The notes: generated by a model not told the origin, from the sequence alone. A DNA stretch of 64,000 nucleotides from Namhaeicola litoreus (GCF_042679565.1 NZ_JBHTMY010000002.1:558001-622000); one strand, 5' to 3'; numbered from the stretch's first letter, positions 23,867 through 33,540 are shown. A program made the numbers and translations.

Positions 23867-26011
23867 ATGGCAGTATTATCTAAGATTAGAGAACGTTCGG
23901 TTTTTTTGATTATCATTATTGCACTAGCTCTTTTTTCATTTGTTCTCAGCGGAATTTTCGACAGTAATTCTCCGCTTTTCAATAAGAACGTAGAAAATAT
24001 TGGTGAAGTGAATGGTGATCCTATTACAAGAGAAGAATTTGCTCAGGAGGTTGAGCTGATCAGATCTCGAAGTAACGGCCGTTCTAATGAAATGATGAAT
24101 GTAGATATCGCTTGGAATAATTTAGTAAGACAAAAATTGTACAAGTCACAATTAGACAAATCAGGTATTGTTGTTGGTGAAAAAGATATTTGGGATGCAA
24201 TTGTCGCACAAGTTCAATTGCAAAACAGTCCGATGTTCATGAATGAAGTAGGGATGTTCGATGAGGAAAAGCTCAAAGAATATGTAGCAACCCTAAAAGA
24301 AAGTGCAAACGATAGTGAACAAGATAAATTGGCTTGGTTAAACTGGCTCAATTATGAAAAAAATGTGAAAGCCAATTTAGAGCAGAACACATACAATTCA
24401 CTTGTAAATGCCGGTTTGACAAGCACAACAAAAGAAGCTGAAAGAGATTACACATTTAAAAATACAAATGTAGATATTGATTATGTTTATGTTCCATTTA
24501 GCAATATACCAGATAGTCTCGTAAATATTACTGAAGGAGATATCAAATCCTATATTAAAGCGCATGCGAAAGATTACCCCACAGATGCTTCAAGAGATAT
24601 TCAATTTGTAAGTTTTAATGTTGCTCCATCCGCAGAAGATGAAGCTGCCCTCAAACAAGAACTAATTGATTTGATTAGTAATAGAGAAGAATACAGTAAT
24701 GCTGCTAAAACTACGGTTACATTGACAGGTTTTTCTGAAGCGACTAATCTCAATGATTTTTTTAGCACGAACAGTTCAGATACTCCCTTAGACCAGAATT
24801 TTTATACTTCCACAAAACTTACACCTACTCTTAGAGATTCTTTATTTAACAGGGATCTTAACAAGGTGTACGGACCTTATAAAGAAAATGGATTTTACAA
24901 GTTGTCAAAAGTAACAGGAGTTAAACAATTACCCGATTCTGTGAAGGCGAGTCATATTTTAATTCCATTTGTCGGTTCGGCTATAGCAGATCCCACTGTT
25001 ACAATGAATGATGAAGATGCAAAAGTTTATGCAGATAGCCTTTTTAACGTTGTAAAAACAGATAAGGCTAAATTTGAAAATATTGCCAAAGAATTATCTG
25101 CGGATAAAGTAAGTGGTGAAAAAGGAGGTGATCTTGGGTGGTTTGTTTATACAACCATGATTCCTGAGTTTAGAGATTATGTTTTCGAAAATAAAGTAGG
25201 TGATGTTGGTGTTGTAAAATCACAATTTGGATATCATATTATCCGAATAGACGGTCAGAAAAATCCACAAAAAAATGTACAGATCGCTACTTTTACCAGA
25301 AGAATAGAGCCTTCTGAAGCAACAGAAAATGACTTTTTTGAAAAAGCGGAAACTTTTGCTTCAGACCTTACTTCGGGTAAAGACATCACGGAACTTGCAA
25401 AAGAGAAAGGATATTTTGTAATGCCGGTGATGAATCTCAAAGAATTTGACCACAATGTATCAAGTTTAGGATCTCAAAGACAAATTGTAAGATGGTTGTA
25501 TGAAGAAGGGACAAAAGAAAATGATGTTAAGCGATTTGACATAGAAAATGGATATGCAGTAGTTAAGTTGAATAAGATCAATAAAAAAGGTTCTCATTCT
25601 GCCTCAACAGTTCAGGCTGTTAGAGCGAAATTAATTAACGACAAGAAAGTTGAAATTATTAAAGAACGTTCTAACGGTGCACTTGATGATATTGCAAAAC
25701 AAAATAATACAGAGGTGAAGTCTGCTATGGCTGTGTCTCCTGCAAGTCCTGTTCTACCTGGCGAAGGTAGATTTGTAAATGTAGCAGGGGTTGCTACTCA
25801 ATTAAACGAAAACAGTGAGCCTTATACGGTAACAGATCAAACTGGAGTCGTCTTTGTAAAAGTAAACAAGAAAACCACCCCAACAATACTAGAAAATTAC
25901 ATGAATAACAAGCAAATACTTGAAAGACAGCTCAAATCAAGAAATGCTCAAGTGTATAACTCTATCAAGGAGAATGCAGAAATTGAGGATAACCGAGCTG
26001 TATTTTATTAA
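23867..26011 (+). CDS. PpiD/SurA-like peptidyl-prolyl isomerase, membrane-anchored
   Basis: A 714-residue periplasmic chaperone-isomerase. An N-terminal anchor (SVFLIIIIALALFSFVLSGI, about 11-30) is followed by a SurA-type N-terminal helical domain (about 40-190), a parvulin domain with KASHILIPFVG, GGDLGWF and QFGYHIIRIDG (about 355-465), and a further helical part. It helps outer-membrane proteins fold as they cross the periplasm, as known for PpiD and SurA. I use the ATG at 23867; a near -7 box TATTTTCG at 23834-23841 overlaps the longer upstream start. The gap of 89 bp and this box suggest partly independent expression from the lptC operon. Confidence 0.88.
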   Translation: MAVLSKIRERSVFLIIIIALALFSFVLSGIFDSNSPLFNKNVENIGEVNGDPITREEFAQEVELIRSRSNGRSNEMMNVDIAWNNLVRQKLYKSQLDKSGIVVGEKDIWDAIVAQVQLQNSPMFMNEVGMFDEEKLKEYVATLKESANDSEQDKLAWLNWLNYEKNVKANLEQNTYNSLVNAGLTSTTKEAERDYTFKNTNVDIDYVYVPFSNIPDSLVNITEGDIKSYIKAHAKDYPTDASRDIQFVSFNVAPSAEDEAALKQELIDLISNREEYSNAAKTTVTLTGFSEATNLNDFFSTNSSDTPLDQNFYTSTKLTPTLRDSLFNRDLNKVYGPYKENGFYKLSKVTGVKQLPDSVKASHILIPFVGSAIADPTVTMNDEDAKVYADSLFNVVKTDKAKFENIAKELSADKVSGEKGGDLGWFVYTTMIPEFRDYVFENKVGDVGVVKSQFGYHIIRIDGQKNPQKNVQIATFTRRIEPSEATENDFFEKAETFASDLTSGKDITELAKEKGYFVMPVMNLKEFDHNVSSLGSQRQIVRWLYEEGTKENDVKRFDIENGYAVVKLNKINKKGSHSASTVQAVRAKLINDKKVEIIKERSNGALDDIAKQNNTEVKSAMAVSPASPVLPGEGRFVNVAGVATQLNENSEPYTVTDQTGVVFVKVNKKTTPTILENYMNNKQILERQLKSRNAQVYNSIKENAEIEDNRAVFY

Positions 26012-26102
26012 TAAAAATTGTATTATTTTTGTAAAACCTTTAGTACAGCTAAAGCATAATCAAATATTTTAAGACAAAAGTGCGTATTATATGAACTTTT
26101 TA

Positions 26103-26110
26103 TATATTTG
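26103..26110 (+). promoter_or_regulatory. -7 promoter box of the OmpA gene
   Basis: TATATTTG is an exact TAnnTTTG match, giving a leader of about 60 nt. No TTTG is seen at the -33 position (GTGC at 26080-26083). The leader is free of stems and A-rich before the ATG, as is common for strongly expressed Bacteroidota genes. Confidence 0.5.
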
Positions 26111-26177
26111 TTTATTGGTAAAGTATTAAAGAACCAAACCATTTTAAACTGAAAATTATTAATTTAAATTAATTACA

Positions 26178-27587
26178 ATGAAACATTTTAAAAGTTTTCT
26201 ATTCATTTTTTTGATCGTAGCGGGCGTTAGTACAGCAATTGCCCAAGACGAAGACAACCCATGGGCTATCGAAATCGGTACCAATGCGGTTGATTTTTAT
26301 CCAACCGGTGCTGACTTCAACCCAAATGCGGTTGGTGGAGTAGATCCTGGTTTTTCTGTTGATCCAAATGCACCTTACCTAGGTGACATGTTTGATGATT
26401 TCTTTAACGTTGAAGATCACTGGAATACAGCCTCTGTTATTTCAAGAATTAGAGTTGGTCGTTACCTTGGTTCAGGTTTTGCTTTAGGTTTAGCAGGATC
26501 TTTTAACCAAATTGACAAAGTAGGAGACTACAAAACAAATGACCTTTCATATTTCGGATTAGATTTAGATGTAAGATGGAGTTTCTTGCACGGTTGGTTT
26601 GATCCATATTTATTAGTAGGTGGAGGTTACACTTGGATTGATGAAGAAGGAAACGGAACTCTTAACGGTGGTTTAGGAATGAACTTCTGGTTTAATGACT
26701 TTATTGGTGCTAACGTTCAAACTATGTACAAGCACTCATTTGACGAAGATGCTATGTTACCTCATTGGCAACACGCTTTAGGTGTTACCTTCAAATTTGG
26801 TGGAAAAGATACTGACGGTGACGGTATTTATGATAAATATGATGCTTGTCCAGATGTTGCTGGTATCGAAGCTTTCAACGGTTGTCCTGATACTGACGGT
26901 GATGGTATCCAAGATTCTGAAGACGCTTGTCCTATGGAAGCTGGTTTAGCTTCTTTAAACGGATGTCCTGATAGAGATGGTGACGGTGTTGCAGATAAAG
27001 ATGATTTATGTCCAGATGTTGCTGGTTTAGCTTCATTAAACGGATGTCCAGATGCTGATGGCGACGGTGTTGCAGATAAAGATGACAATTGTCCAAATGT
27101 AGCTGGTCCTGCTGAAAACAGTGGTTGTCCTTGGCCAGATACAGACGGTGACGGCGTTCTTGATAAAGATGACCAATGTCCAAATATCGCTGGTCCTGCT
27201 GAAAATAATGGTTGTCCAATTGTAACTGAAGAAGTTCAAAAACAAATTACTGACTTAGCGAGAGCTATTTACTTCAACACAGGTAAATATACATTTACTG
27301 ATGAGACTAAAGTAAGATTAGAGCAATTGACTGAAATTCTTGCCAATTACAAAACTTTAAACTTTAGAGTTGAAGGTCACACAGATAGTACTGGTAGTGC
27401 TAAGATCAATGATAAATTATCTCAAGAACGTGCAGATGCTGTTAGAAATTATTTAATTGAAAACGGATTCCCAGCTGCACAATTAAGAGCTGTAGGATAC
27501 GGTTCTTCTAACCCAATTGGAGATAACAAAACTAGCAAAGGAAGACAAGCCAACCGTAGAGTTGATATTTTCCAAGATAGAGACTAA
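26178..27587 (+). CDS. OmpA-family protein with thrombospondin type 3 repeats
   Basis: A 469-residue outer-membrane protein. After a signal peptide (ending near STAIAQDED), residues about 25-208 form an 8-stranded barrel. Residues 211-347 are five calcium-binding thrombospondin type 3 repeats (DTDGDGI and DRDGDGV with paired Cys-Pro). Residues about 355-469 are the OmpA peptidoglycan-binding domain (NFRVEGHTDSTGSAKINDKL, with QANRRVDIF at the end). It ties the outer membrane to the cell wall and is probably abundant; it has its own promoter and terminator. The codon choice looks more restricted than in neighbours, which fits strong expression. Confidence 0.93.
   Translation: MKHFKSFLFIFLIVAGVSTAIAQDEDNPWAIEIGTNAVDFYPTGADFNPNAVGGVDPGFSVDPNAPYLGDMFDDFFNVEDHWNTASVISRIRVGRYLGSGFALGLAGSFNQIDKVGDYKTNDLSYFGLDLDVRWSFLHGWFDPYLLVGGGYTWIDEEGNGTLNGGLGMNFWFNDFIGANVQTMYKHSFDEDAMLPHWQHALGVTFKFGGKDTDGDGIYDKYDACPDVAGIEAFNGCPDTDGDGIQDSEDACPMEAGLASLNGCPDRDGDGVADKDDLCPDVAGLASLNGCPDADGDGVADKDDNCPNVAGPAENSGCPWPDTDGDGVLDKDDQCPNIAGPAENNGCPIVTEEVQKQITDLARAIYFNTGKYTFTDETKVRLEQLTEILANYKTLNFRVEGHTDSTGSAKINDKLSQERADAVRNYLIENGFPAAQLRAVGYGSSNPIGDNKTSKGRQANRRVDIFQDRD
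26808..27218 (+). repeat. Five tandem thrombospondin type 3 repeat units in the OmpA gene
   Basis: Five units of about 81 nt encode D-x-D-G-D-G-(I/V)-x-D-x-x-D-x-C-P-(x)n-G-C-P. Units 2-4 are close at DNA level (for example GATGGTGACGGTGTTGCAG recurs with one change), so the array could expand or contract by recombination. Units differ in the linker: VAGIEAFN, EAGLASLN, VAGLASLN, VAGPAENS, IAGPAENN. Confidence 0.85.
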
Positions 27588-27610
27588 TTCTCTTCTAAAG
27601 TATAGTAATA

Positions 27611-27638
27611 AAGCCATCCTAACCGATGGCTTTTTTTT
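27611..27638 (+). terminator. Intrinsic terminator of the OmpA gene
   Basis: Stem AAGCCATC/GATGGCTT with a 6-nt loop CTAACC (27611-27632), followed by a T run to 27638, 24 bp after the OmpA stop codon. Confidence 0.92.
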
Positions 27639-27665
27639 ATTTTAGTACTCGAAACTATTATAAGC

Positions 27666-30386
27666 ATGCAATCCTTTATATCAAATGTAGTACAAGAAGA
27701 AATATTGAATCGAAAAGACTTTTCAAGTCTAGTCTATATTTTGCCAAGTAATAGATCTGTACTTTTTTTTCAAAAAGAATTAATTCATCAATTATCAAAA
27801 GAAGTAATTCTTCCTAAAATACAAACCATTGAAAACCTTATAGAAGAAATTTCGGGCCTTCAAAGAATTGACCAATTAAGTCTAATTTTTGAATTTTATA
27901 CTATTTATAAAAATTACAAAAAAGAAGAAAGTGATAGTTTTGAGCAATTTATGCAATGGGCATCTATTCTACTTTCCGATTTTAACGAAATTGACAGTAA
28001 CCTTGCTAATGCTCCAGAGGTTTTTTCCTATCTCGCTGATTTAACTAGAATAGACAATTCATTTAAATTAGAGAACCTTCCCTCTGCAAGCCAAAATTAT
28101 CTCAAGTTTGTTGAATCCTTTAACTTCTATTATAGAAGCCTTGTCAGCGCTTTAAAACAGGCAAAGAAAGGATACGCTGGTTTACTTTATAGAGAAGCAA
28201 ATACCAAATTAGATAATTACTTAAACTCGAACAACAGATCCTATATATTCATCGGGTTTAATGCATTGAATAAAGCTGAAGAATCCATTTTTCAAAAATT
28301 ATTGACTGTTGACGGAAGTAAAATTTACTGGGACTATGACCAATTCTATTTGAATTCTAATATCGGTGATTTTCAAAGGAGTCAACGAAAATGGACATAT
28401 TACAACAATCATTCTTTTGATTGGATAGGCCAAGATTTCAATCAACCAAAACAAATTGAAGTACTTGCTACTCCTCAAGATATAGGTCAAATAAAGCTTG
28501 TTGGAGAAATATTAAAAAAATCTTCAGATAAACACAATAACTATCGCCATACTGCCATTGTTTTAGCCGATGAAAAACTATTACCTGTGTTGTTAAATTC
28601 TTTACCGCCAGAAGTAAAGAATGTCAATATCACCATGGGCTTGAATCTTAATTATGTCGAATTTGGCAACCTCATTCAAATCTTTTTCAAATTACATCAA
28701 AACAACCGAGACAACTATTTCAGGTTTAAAGATATTTACCAACTACTCGGGCACCATTCTCTTTCTAATTTGTTTGATAAACAAGCTGTATTCGATTTCC
28801 AACAAAATTGCCTTTCAAACAACAAAAACTATGTTTCAATAAATGAACTCCAAAAATGGCTAATAGAAAGACCCATTGAAGAATTTTCAATTCTCTTTTA
28901 CAGATTTAGTTCTGTTGAAGATTTCATAGCCAGAATTGAAAGATTGATTGAGCTTATCGCGGAATCAACAACTTTAAGCCTTTTAGAAAAAGAGTATTTA
29001 AAGAGATTTACACAAATTTTTCGCCAATTAGGCCTTTATCAATCAGAATATAAGGCCATAGACGGATTAAAATCGCTTTTCGCTATTTTTAAAATATTGC
29101 TCAAACAGGAGAAAATTTCGTTTAAAGGTGAACCGTTGACTGGATTACAAATACTCGGAGTATTAGAAACGCGTGTTTTGGATTTCGATGAGGTCATAAT
29201 GACCTCATTAAACGAAGGAATTTTGCCCTCCGGTAAAACAGATCAGAGTTTTTTAACTTTTGAAACAAAAACTCATTTTCAGCTACCAACATATCGAGAA
29301 AAAGACAAAATTTTTGGTTATCATTTCTACAGACTTTTACAAAGGGCAAAAAGATCCTATCTCATTACTAATTCCTCAACGTCAAATTTTGGGGCAGGAG
29401 AACAAAGTCATTTTATAACTCAATTAGAAATCGTTCATGAATCAGGAGCATTGCCAAATCTGACGTTTGACAAAAAATTGATCACTCCAAATAATTCAAA
29501 CGCTTCAATCTCTCTTAAATCAATAGCAAAATCACCAGAATTAATCTCAAGATTAGAAGAGATCTCAGAAAAGGGTTTCTCCCCTTCCGCCCTCACCTCT
29601 TATGTTCGAAATCCACTTGATTTTTACAAACAAAAAGTACTAAAACTTAAAGAGCTAGATGAATTGGAAGAAAATATTGCACACAATACCTTTGGCACTA
29701 TAGTTCATGAAGCATTGTACAGTCTTTATTTGCCATTTCTAGGAAAAAACCTTACTGTAAAAGGATTAAGACAAATGTTAGTTGAGATTCCAAAAGCCGT
29801 ACAAAAACAATTTTTAGAATTCTTTTCAGCCGAAGACTTTAGAAACGGACAAAATTTCATTAATTACACCGTAGCCGTAAAATATATCGAAAAATTTGTT
29901 CTTTCTGAATTAAAGGAAGTTGAGTCAGGATGTAATATTAAAATATTGTCTCTAGAAGAGGAATTAAAATTGAATTACTTCTGTGGCCCTTTAAAGAAAA
30001 CTATTGTTTTAAAAGGATTTGTTGATCGAATAGATGAAAAAGACAAGGTGATCAGAATTGTTGATTATAAAACAGGCTCTGTCTCTAAAACTGATCTTAA
30101 AATAAACGACTGGAATCTTTTAATCAGGGATGAAAAATACAACAAATGTTTCCAGGTTTTGTTCTATGCCTATATTTACAAATATAACAACGACTTTAGT
30201 GGTGAGATGGAAAGCGGAATATATTCCTTTAAAAAACTTAACAGTGGCTTTTTAAAATTCAACGATTCCATTCTTGAGCAAAGTTATTTTGATGAATTTA
30301 TAGCCCAATTAGATTTACTGTTTCTAGAATTATTTAATCCTGAATTTCGCTTTGAAGAAAAGGAAATTAAATCCTATTTTACATGA
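27666..30386 (+). CDS. AddB-like PD-(D/E)XK nuclease with inactivated helicase domain
   Basis: A 906-residue protein. The N-terminal 600 residues resemble a degenerate superfamily I helicase (LVYILPSNRSVLFFQKEL in place of a proper Walker A, then GLQILGVLETRVLDFDEVIMTSLNEG). The C-terminal part is a RecB-type nuclease: SALTSYVRNPLDFYKQKVLKL, GTIVHEALYSLY, FVDRIDEKDKVIRIVDYKTG, where the D and the DYK of the last two segments are metal and catalytic residues. This is the plan of AddB, which works with AddA in double-strand break repair. No addA is adjacent, so a split addAB or a related nuclease is possible. It overlaps the next gene as ATGA. Confidence 0.82.
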   Translation: MQSFISNVVQEEILNRKDFSSLVYILPSNRSVLFFQKELIHQLSKEVILPKIQTIENLIEEISGLQRIDQLSLIFEFYTIYKNYKKEESDSFEQFMQWASILLSDFNEIDSNLANAPEVFSYLADLTRIDNSFKLENLPSASQNYLKFVESFNFYYRSLVSALKQAKKGYAGLLYREANTKLDNYLNSNNRSYIFIGFNALNKAEESIFQKLLTVDGSKIYWDYDQFYLNSNIGDFQRSQRKWTYYNNHSFDWIGQDFNQPKQIEVLATPQDIGQIKLVGEILKKSSDKHNNYRHTAIVLADEKLLPVLLNSLPPEVKNVNITMGLNLNYVEFGNLIQIFFKLHQNNRDNYFRFKDIYQLLGHHSLSNLFDKQAVFDFQQNCLSNNKNYVSINELQKWLIERPIEEFSILFYRFSSVEDFIARIERLIELIAESTTLSLLEKEYLKRFTQIFRQLGLYQSEYKAIDGLKSLFAIFKILLKQEKISFKGEPLTGLQILGVLETRVLDFDEVIMTSLNEGILPSGKTDQSFLTFETKTHFQLPTYREKDKIFGYHFYRLLQRAKRSYLITNSSTSNFGAGEQSHFITQLEIVHESGALPNLTFDKKLITPNNSNASISLKSIAKSPELISRLEEISEKGFSPSALTSYVRNPLDFYKQKVLKLKELDELEENIAHNTFGTIVHEALYSLYLPFLGKNLTVKGLRQMLVEIPKAVQKQFLEFFSAEDFRNGQNFINYTVAVKYIEKFVLSELKEVESGCNIKILSLEEELKLNYFCGPLKKTIVLKGFVDRIDEKDKVIRIVDYKTGSVSKTDLKINDWNLLIRDEKYNKCFQVLFYAYIYKYNNDFSGEMESGIYSFKKLNSGFLKFNDSILEQSYFDEFIAQLDLLFLELFNPEFRFEEKEIKSYFT

Positions 30387-31231
30387 TAACCCTTGAAAAT
30401 ATTCAAATAAAAGGAAAGCATCAACGACCTATTTTATTAGATTTAGTTTACCCGCAATCAAATCAAAAAAAACCTTTGGTTATCTTCTGTCATGGATACA
30501 AAGGTTTTAAAGATTGGGGGCCTTGGAATTTAGTGGCTCAAAATTTTGCTGCTGCAGGTTTTACTTTTGCCAAATTTAACTTTTCTCATAATGGAGGAAC
30601 CGTAGAGCAACCTATAGACTTTCCGGACTTAGAGGCATTCGGTCAAAATAATTTCATCAAAGAGTTAGACGATGTAGCCTCTGTATTAGATTGGCTATTG
30701 GAATCTCCTGATCTTACCAACGAAATCGATGAAAAAAGAATTGCATTAATCGGTCATTCAAGAGGAGGTGCCATTGCGACGATTAAAGCCAGTGAAGACA
30801 AGAGGGTAAGTCACATTGTCTCTTGGGCAGGTGTTTCTGACTTCGCCGTTAGGTTTCCAAAAGGGGAGCCATTAGAAAACTGGAAGTCAAATGGTGTTGC
30901 TTACATAGAAAATCTCAGAACAAAACAAAAAATGCCCCATTACATTCAGTTTTATGAAAACTTCAAAGAAAATGAAGAACGACTTACCATTAAAAACGCA
31001 GTGCAAAAGCTCAGTATTCCTCACCTGATTGTTCAAGGGACAGAAGACGAAAATGTGAGAATAGAAGAAGGGAAAAATCTTCACCATTGGAATCCAAAAA
31101 GCGAACTTTTATTGGTAGAAAACGGTAACCATACCTTTAATTCTGCTCACCCCTATCACTCGGATAAATTAAATAAAGAGCTATTATGGGTTGTACAGCA
31201 AACCATAGATTTTATAACGGATAAAATATAA
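30383..31231 (+). CDS. Alpha/beta hydrolase
   Basis: A 282-residue cytoplasmic serine hydrolase. The nucleophile elbow is GHSRGG (about 132-137, Ser at 134), the oxyanion region CHGYKGFKDWG is near 36-46, the acid lies in VQGTEDENVRIEEG (about 224-237), and the catalytic His in VENGNHTF (about 249-256). The overall plan resembles dienelactone hydrolase/acyl-peptidase-like enzymes. Substrate unknown. It is translated with the AddB-like gene (4-bp overlap), which may be chance co-transcription. Confidence 0.85.
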   Translation: MITLENIQIKGKHQRPILLDLVYPQSNQKKPLVIFCHGYKGFKDWGPWNLVAQNFAAAGFTFAKFNFSHNGGTVEQPIDFPDLEAFGQNNFIKELDDVASVLDWLLESPDLTNEIDEKRIALIGHSRGGAIATIKASEDKRVSHIVSWAGVSDFAVRFPKGEPLENWKSNGVAYIENLRTKQKMPHYIQFYENFKENEERLTIKNAVQKLSIPHLIVQGTEDENVRIEEGKNLHHWNPKSELLLVENGNHTFNSAHPYHSDKLNKELLWVVQQTIDFITDKI

Positions 31232-31351
31232 TTGATTTTAAGGCTAAGCCTTCGTTTTCCATCAAATTTACACTCCCCTTATCACCAATGAAAAAGACAA
31301 TTGATATTGGCTTTTTTTGATTAAATTTACTTCTCCTTAAACTCCCCCATT

Positions 31352-32248
31352 ATGAAAATTATCACTTTCATCCCGTTTCTTATATTTTTATTTCTCTTTC
31401 AAATAAATTCGATTCAAGGTCAAATTCTCAAAAAGCTTAAAAATAAAGTTCAACAAGCTGCTGAAGAATCGGTGCTAAATAAACTTGGCGAAAAAGTTTA
31501 TCAAAAAACCGATAAACAAATGGATAGTTTGTTAAATATAGATCCAAATTATCAGTCTCAAACCAATGAAAAATTGGGGAAATTGTTAGAGGGGTCGAAT
31601 ATACCGGTAGCAGATCAATACCGTTTTGATACACGTGTTATTTACGATCTAGAAACGACACATAAAAAAGAAAAAACCACAATGGAGAATACTTTTTGGC
31701 TTTCAAATAGCGGTCAATATTTTGGAAGCGCAATAAAAATGAATGAAGTAAAGCAAGAAGGTGAATTGCCCGAAATTTTTACAATTTTAGATGAAGAACA
31801 TGAGGCCATACTTATTTTTATGGAAGAGCAAAAAATTGTGCAAACCATGTCCATGAAATCTATTTCTGATTTGGTAGAAGAAGATGAGTCTATAGATCAA
31901 ACCATAAACATCAAACAAACTGGTAATACCAAAACGATTTTAGGTTATACCTGTGAAGAATTTGTTTCTGAAACGCCTGATGCCAAAACAACCATGTGGA
32001 TTACACAGGATCTCGAGTTATTTAAAAAGAATATGTTTTACAATTTAAACAAATCTTTAGGAGGGAATAAATTGATCATTCCTGAGGCCGCAAAAGGAAT
32101 GATGATGGAAATGACCATGGTAGGTTTAAGCAAGGATACGCAAGGTGACATTACAAAAATGACTGTCAGACAGATAGATGCGAAAGAGAAAGCGATAGAT
32201 CTAAAAAACTATCAAAAAATGAATTTGGGCAATATGATGAATCGCTAA
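31352..32248 (+). CDS. Exported DUF4412 protein
   Basis: A 298-residue protein with a signal peptide (ITFIPFLIFLFLFQINSIQGQ). Residues about 23-60 are an amphipathic, charged helix (LKKLKNKVQQAAEESVLNKL) and the remainder a beta-rich domain typical of DUF4412 (GYTCEEFVSETPDAKTTMWI, with one free Cys). Family members are periplasmic or outer-membrane associated and of unknown role. It appears monocistronic; TTG-N18-TAAATTTA at 31301-31329 is a near-consensus promoter just upstream. Confidence 0.78.
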   Translation: MKIITFIPFLIFLFLFQINSIQGQILKKLKNKVQQAAEESVLNKLGEKVYQKTDKQMDSLLNIDPNYQSQTNEKLGKLLEGSNIPVADQYRFDTRVIYDLETTHKKEKTTMENTFWLSNSGQYFGSAIKMNEVKQEGELPEIFTILDEEHEAILIFMEEQKIVQTMSMKSISDLVEEDESIDQTINIKQTGNTKTILGYTCEEFVSETPDAKTTMWITQDLELFKKNMFYNLNKSLGGNKLIIPEAAKGMMMEMTMVGLSKDTQGDITKMTVRQIDAKEKAIDLKNYQKMNLGNMMNR

Positions 32249-32470
32249 TGCATTTATTTAGTCTTCCAATTTTAGACTTTATTTATTTATAATCCTTCCC
32301 AAAGCCATATAATTAATGGATTTCAATAGGCTTATAAACAATAGCGCTTCAGTTATTAACGATGTGTGAATAAATATATCTTTTAAATCCGGAATTAAAT
32401 CGAAATCTTTGCCTCATCATTTTCCCCAAAAATTCTATTTCATTTTTAACCAAATATACCTTAGAAAAAC

Positions 32471-33442
32471 ATGTCTAGTATTGAACCTATTTTGCAACCC
32501 AATAAAGACCGATTTGTTATTTTTCCTATTCAACATCCAGATATTTGGGATTGGTACAAAAGACAAGAAGCAAGTTTTTGGACCGCGGAAGAGATTGATT
32601 TAGAACAAGATATAATTGATTGGGAAAATAAGTTAAATGATGATGAAAGATATTTTTTAAAGCATATCCTGGCCTTTTTTGCAGCTTCTGATGGTATTGT
32701 AAATGAAAACTTGGCTGAAAATTTCGTTAGCGAAGTTCAATATACCGAAGCAAAATTTTTCTACGGTTTTCAATTGATGATGGAAAATATACATTCAGAA
32801 GTATATTCATTGCTTATTGATACCTACATCAAAAATGAAAAAGAAAAAAATGAGTTGTTTAAGGCAATCGAGGTATTTCCAGCTATCAAGGAAAAAGCTG
32901 AATGGGCTTTAAAATGGGTGGAAAGTGACAGCTTTGCCGAAAGAATTATCGCTTTTTCTGCGGTTGAAGGCATATTTTTTTCTGGAAGTTTCTGTGCCAT
33001 CTTTTGGATGAAAAAAAGAGGACTTTTACCTGGATTGACATTTTCAAATGAATTGATTAATCGTGATGAAGGTTTACACGCAGATTTTGCAGTGTTTTTA
33101 CATCAGAATCACATTCAAAATAAAGTACCAAAAGAAAGAATTACTCAGATTTTGGTAGATGCACTAAATATAGAACGCTCTTTTATAACTGAATCATTAC
33201 CCGTTAGCTTAATCGGAATGAATTCAAAATTAATGACGCAATATTTAGAATTTGTAACCGACAGACTTTTGGTTGAATACGGTTGTGAAAAAGTCTATAA
33301 TGTAAAAAATCCTTTCGATTTCATGGAAATGATCTCTTTGGAAGGTAAAACAAACTTCTTTGAAAAAAGAGTTTCTGAATATCAAAAGGCAGGCGTAAAA
33401 TCGGGGGGAACAGGAAACATCGTATTCGATGCCGATTTTTAA
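32471..33442 (+). CDS. nrdB: Ribonucleoside-diphosphate reductase, beta subunit (class Ia)
   Basis: A 323-residue ferritin-like R2 subunit that makes the tyrosyl radical for deoxyribonucleotide synthesis. Metal ligands D74, E105 and H108 and the radical residue Y112 lie at the canonical spacing (MMENIHSEVYS), so it is a true tyrosyl-radical type rather than a Tyr-less form. Further ligands are in SFAERIIAFSAVEGIFF and RDEGLHADF. The C terminus NIVFDADF is the peptide that binds R1. It precedes nrdA, the reverse of the enterobacterial order, with a 98-bp gap carrying a weak hairpin and a palindrome. Confidence 0.96.
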   Translation: MSSIEPILQPNKDRFVIFPIQHPDIWDWYKRQEASFWTAEEIDLEQDIIDWENKLNDDERYFLKHILAFFAASDGIVNENLAENFVSEVQYTEAKFFYGFQLMMENIHSEVYSLLIDTYIKNEKEKNELFKAIEVFPAIKEKAEWALKWVESDSFAERIIAFSAVEGIFFSGSFCAIFWMKKRGLLPGLTFSNELINRDEGLHADFAVFLHQNHIQNKVPKERITQILVDALNIERSFITESLPVSLIGMNSKLMTQYLEFVTDRLLVEYGCEKVYNVKNPFDFMEMISLEGKTNFFEKRVSEYQKAGVKSGGTGNIVFDADF

Positions 33443-33491
33443 CATGTATTTATAAACATAGAAGTTTTATAACTTCTTAATAAAATTTTCT

Positions 33492-33505
33492 CTGAACTTG
33501 TTCAG
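33492..33505. promoter_or_regulatory. Perfect palindrome upstream of nrdA
   Basis: CTGAACTTGTTCAG has 6-bp arms around TT, 36 bp before the nrdA start. It contains TGA-N6-TCA but no partner box at 22 bp, and it is not the NrdR box (ACACnATATnGTGT type) or the usual GAAC-N4-GTTC LexA box. It may bind a regulator specific to the nrdA promoter. Confidence 0.35.
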
Positions 33506-33540
33506 CTGAGGTTATTTTGTGTAATTTTTAAAAAAAAAGT

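Noticed and set aside
26808..27218. CRISPR-like or satellite array
   Set aside because: The periodicity of about 81 nt is explained by in-frame protein repeats; there are no identical repeats with unique spacers.
26828..27245. Three overlapping minus-strand open frames inside the OmpA gene
   Set aside because: They are shadows of the repetitive thrombospondin repeat DNA: repeats without stops in several frames. Their products have skewed composition and no domain.
33460..33477. Terminator between nrdB and nrdA
   Set aside because: The AGAAGTT/AACTTCT stem is weak, AT-rich and not followed by a T run; it is more likely a minor mRNA hairpin.
33492..33505. LexA (SOS) box before nrdA
   Set aside because: The spacing between GAAC and GTTC is 2 bp rather than the 4 bp of the known GAAC-N4-GTTC type, and no second site is seen.
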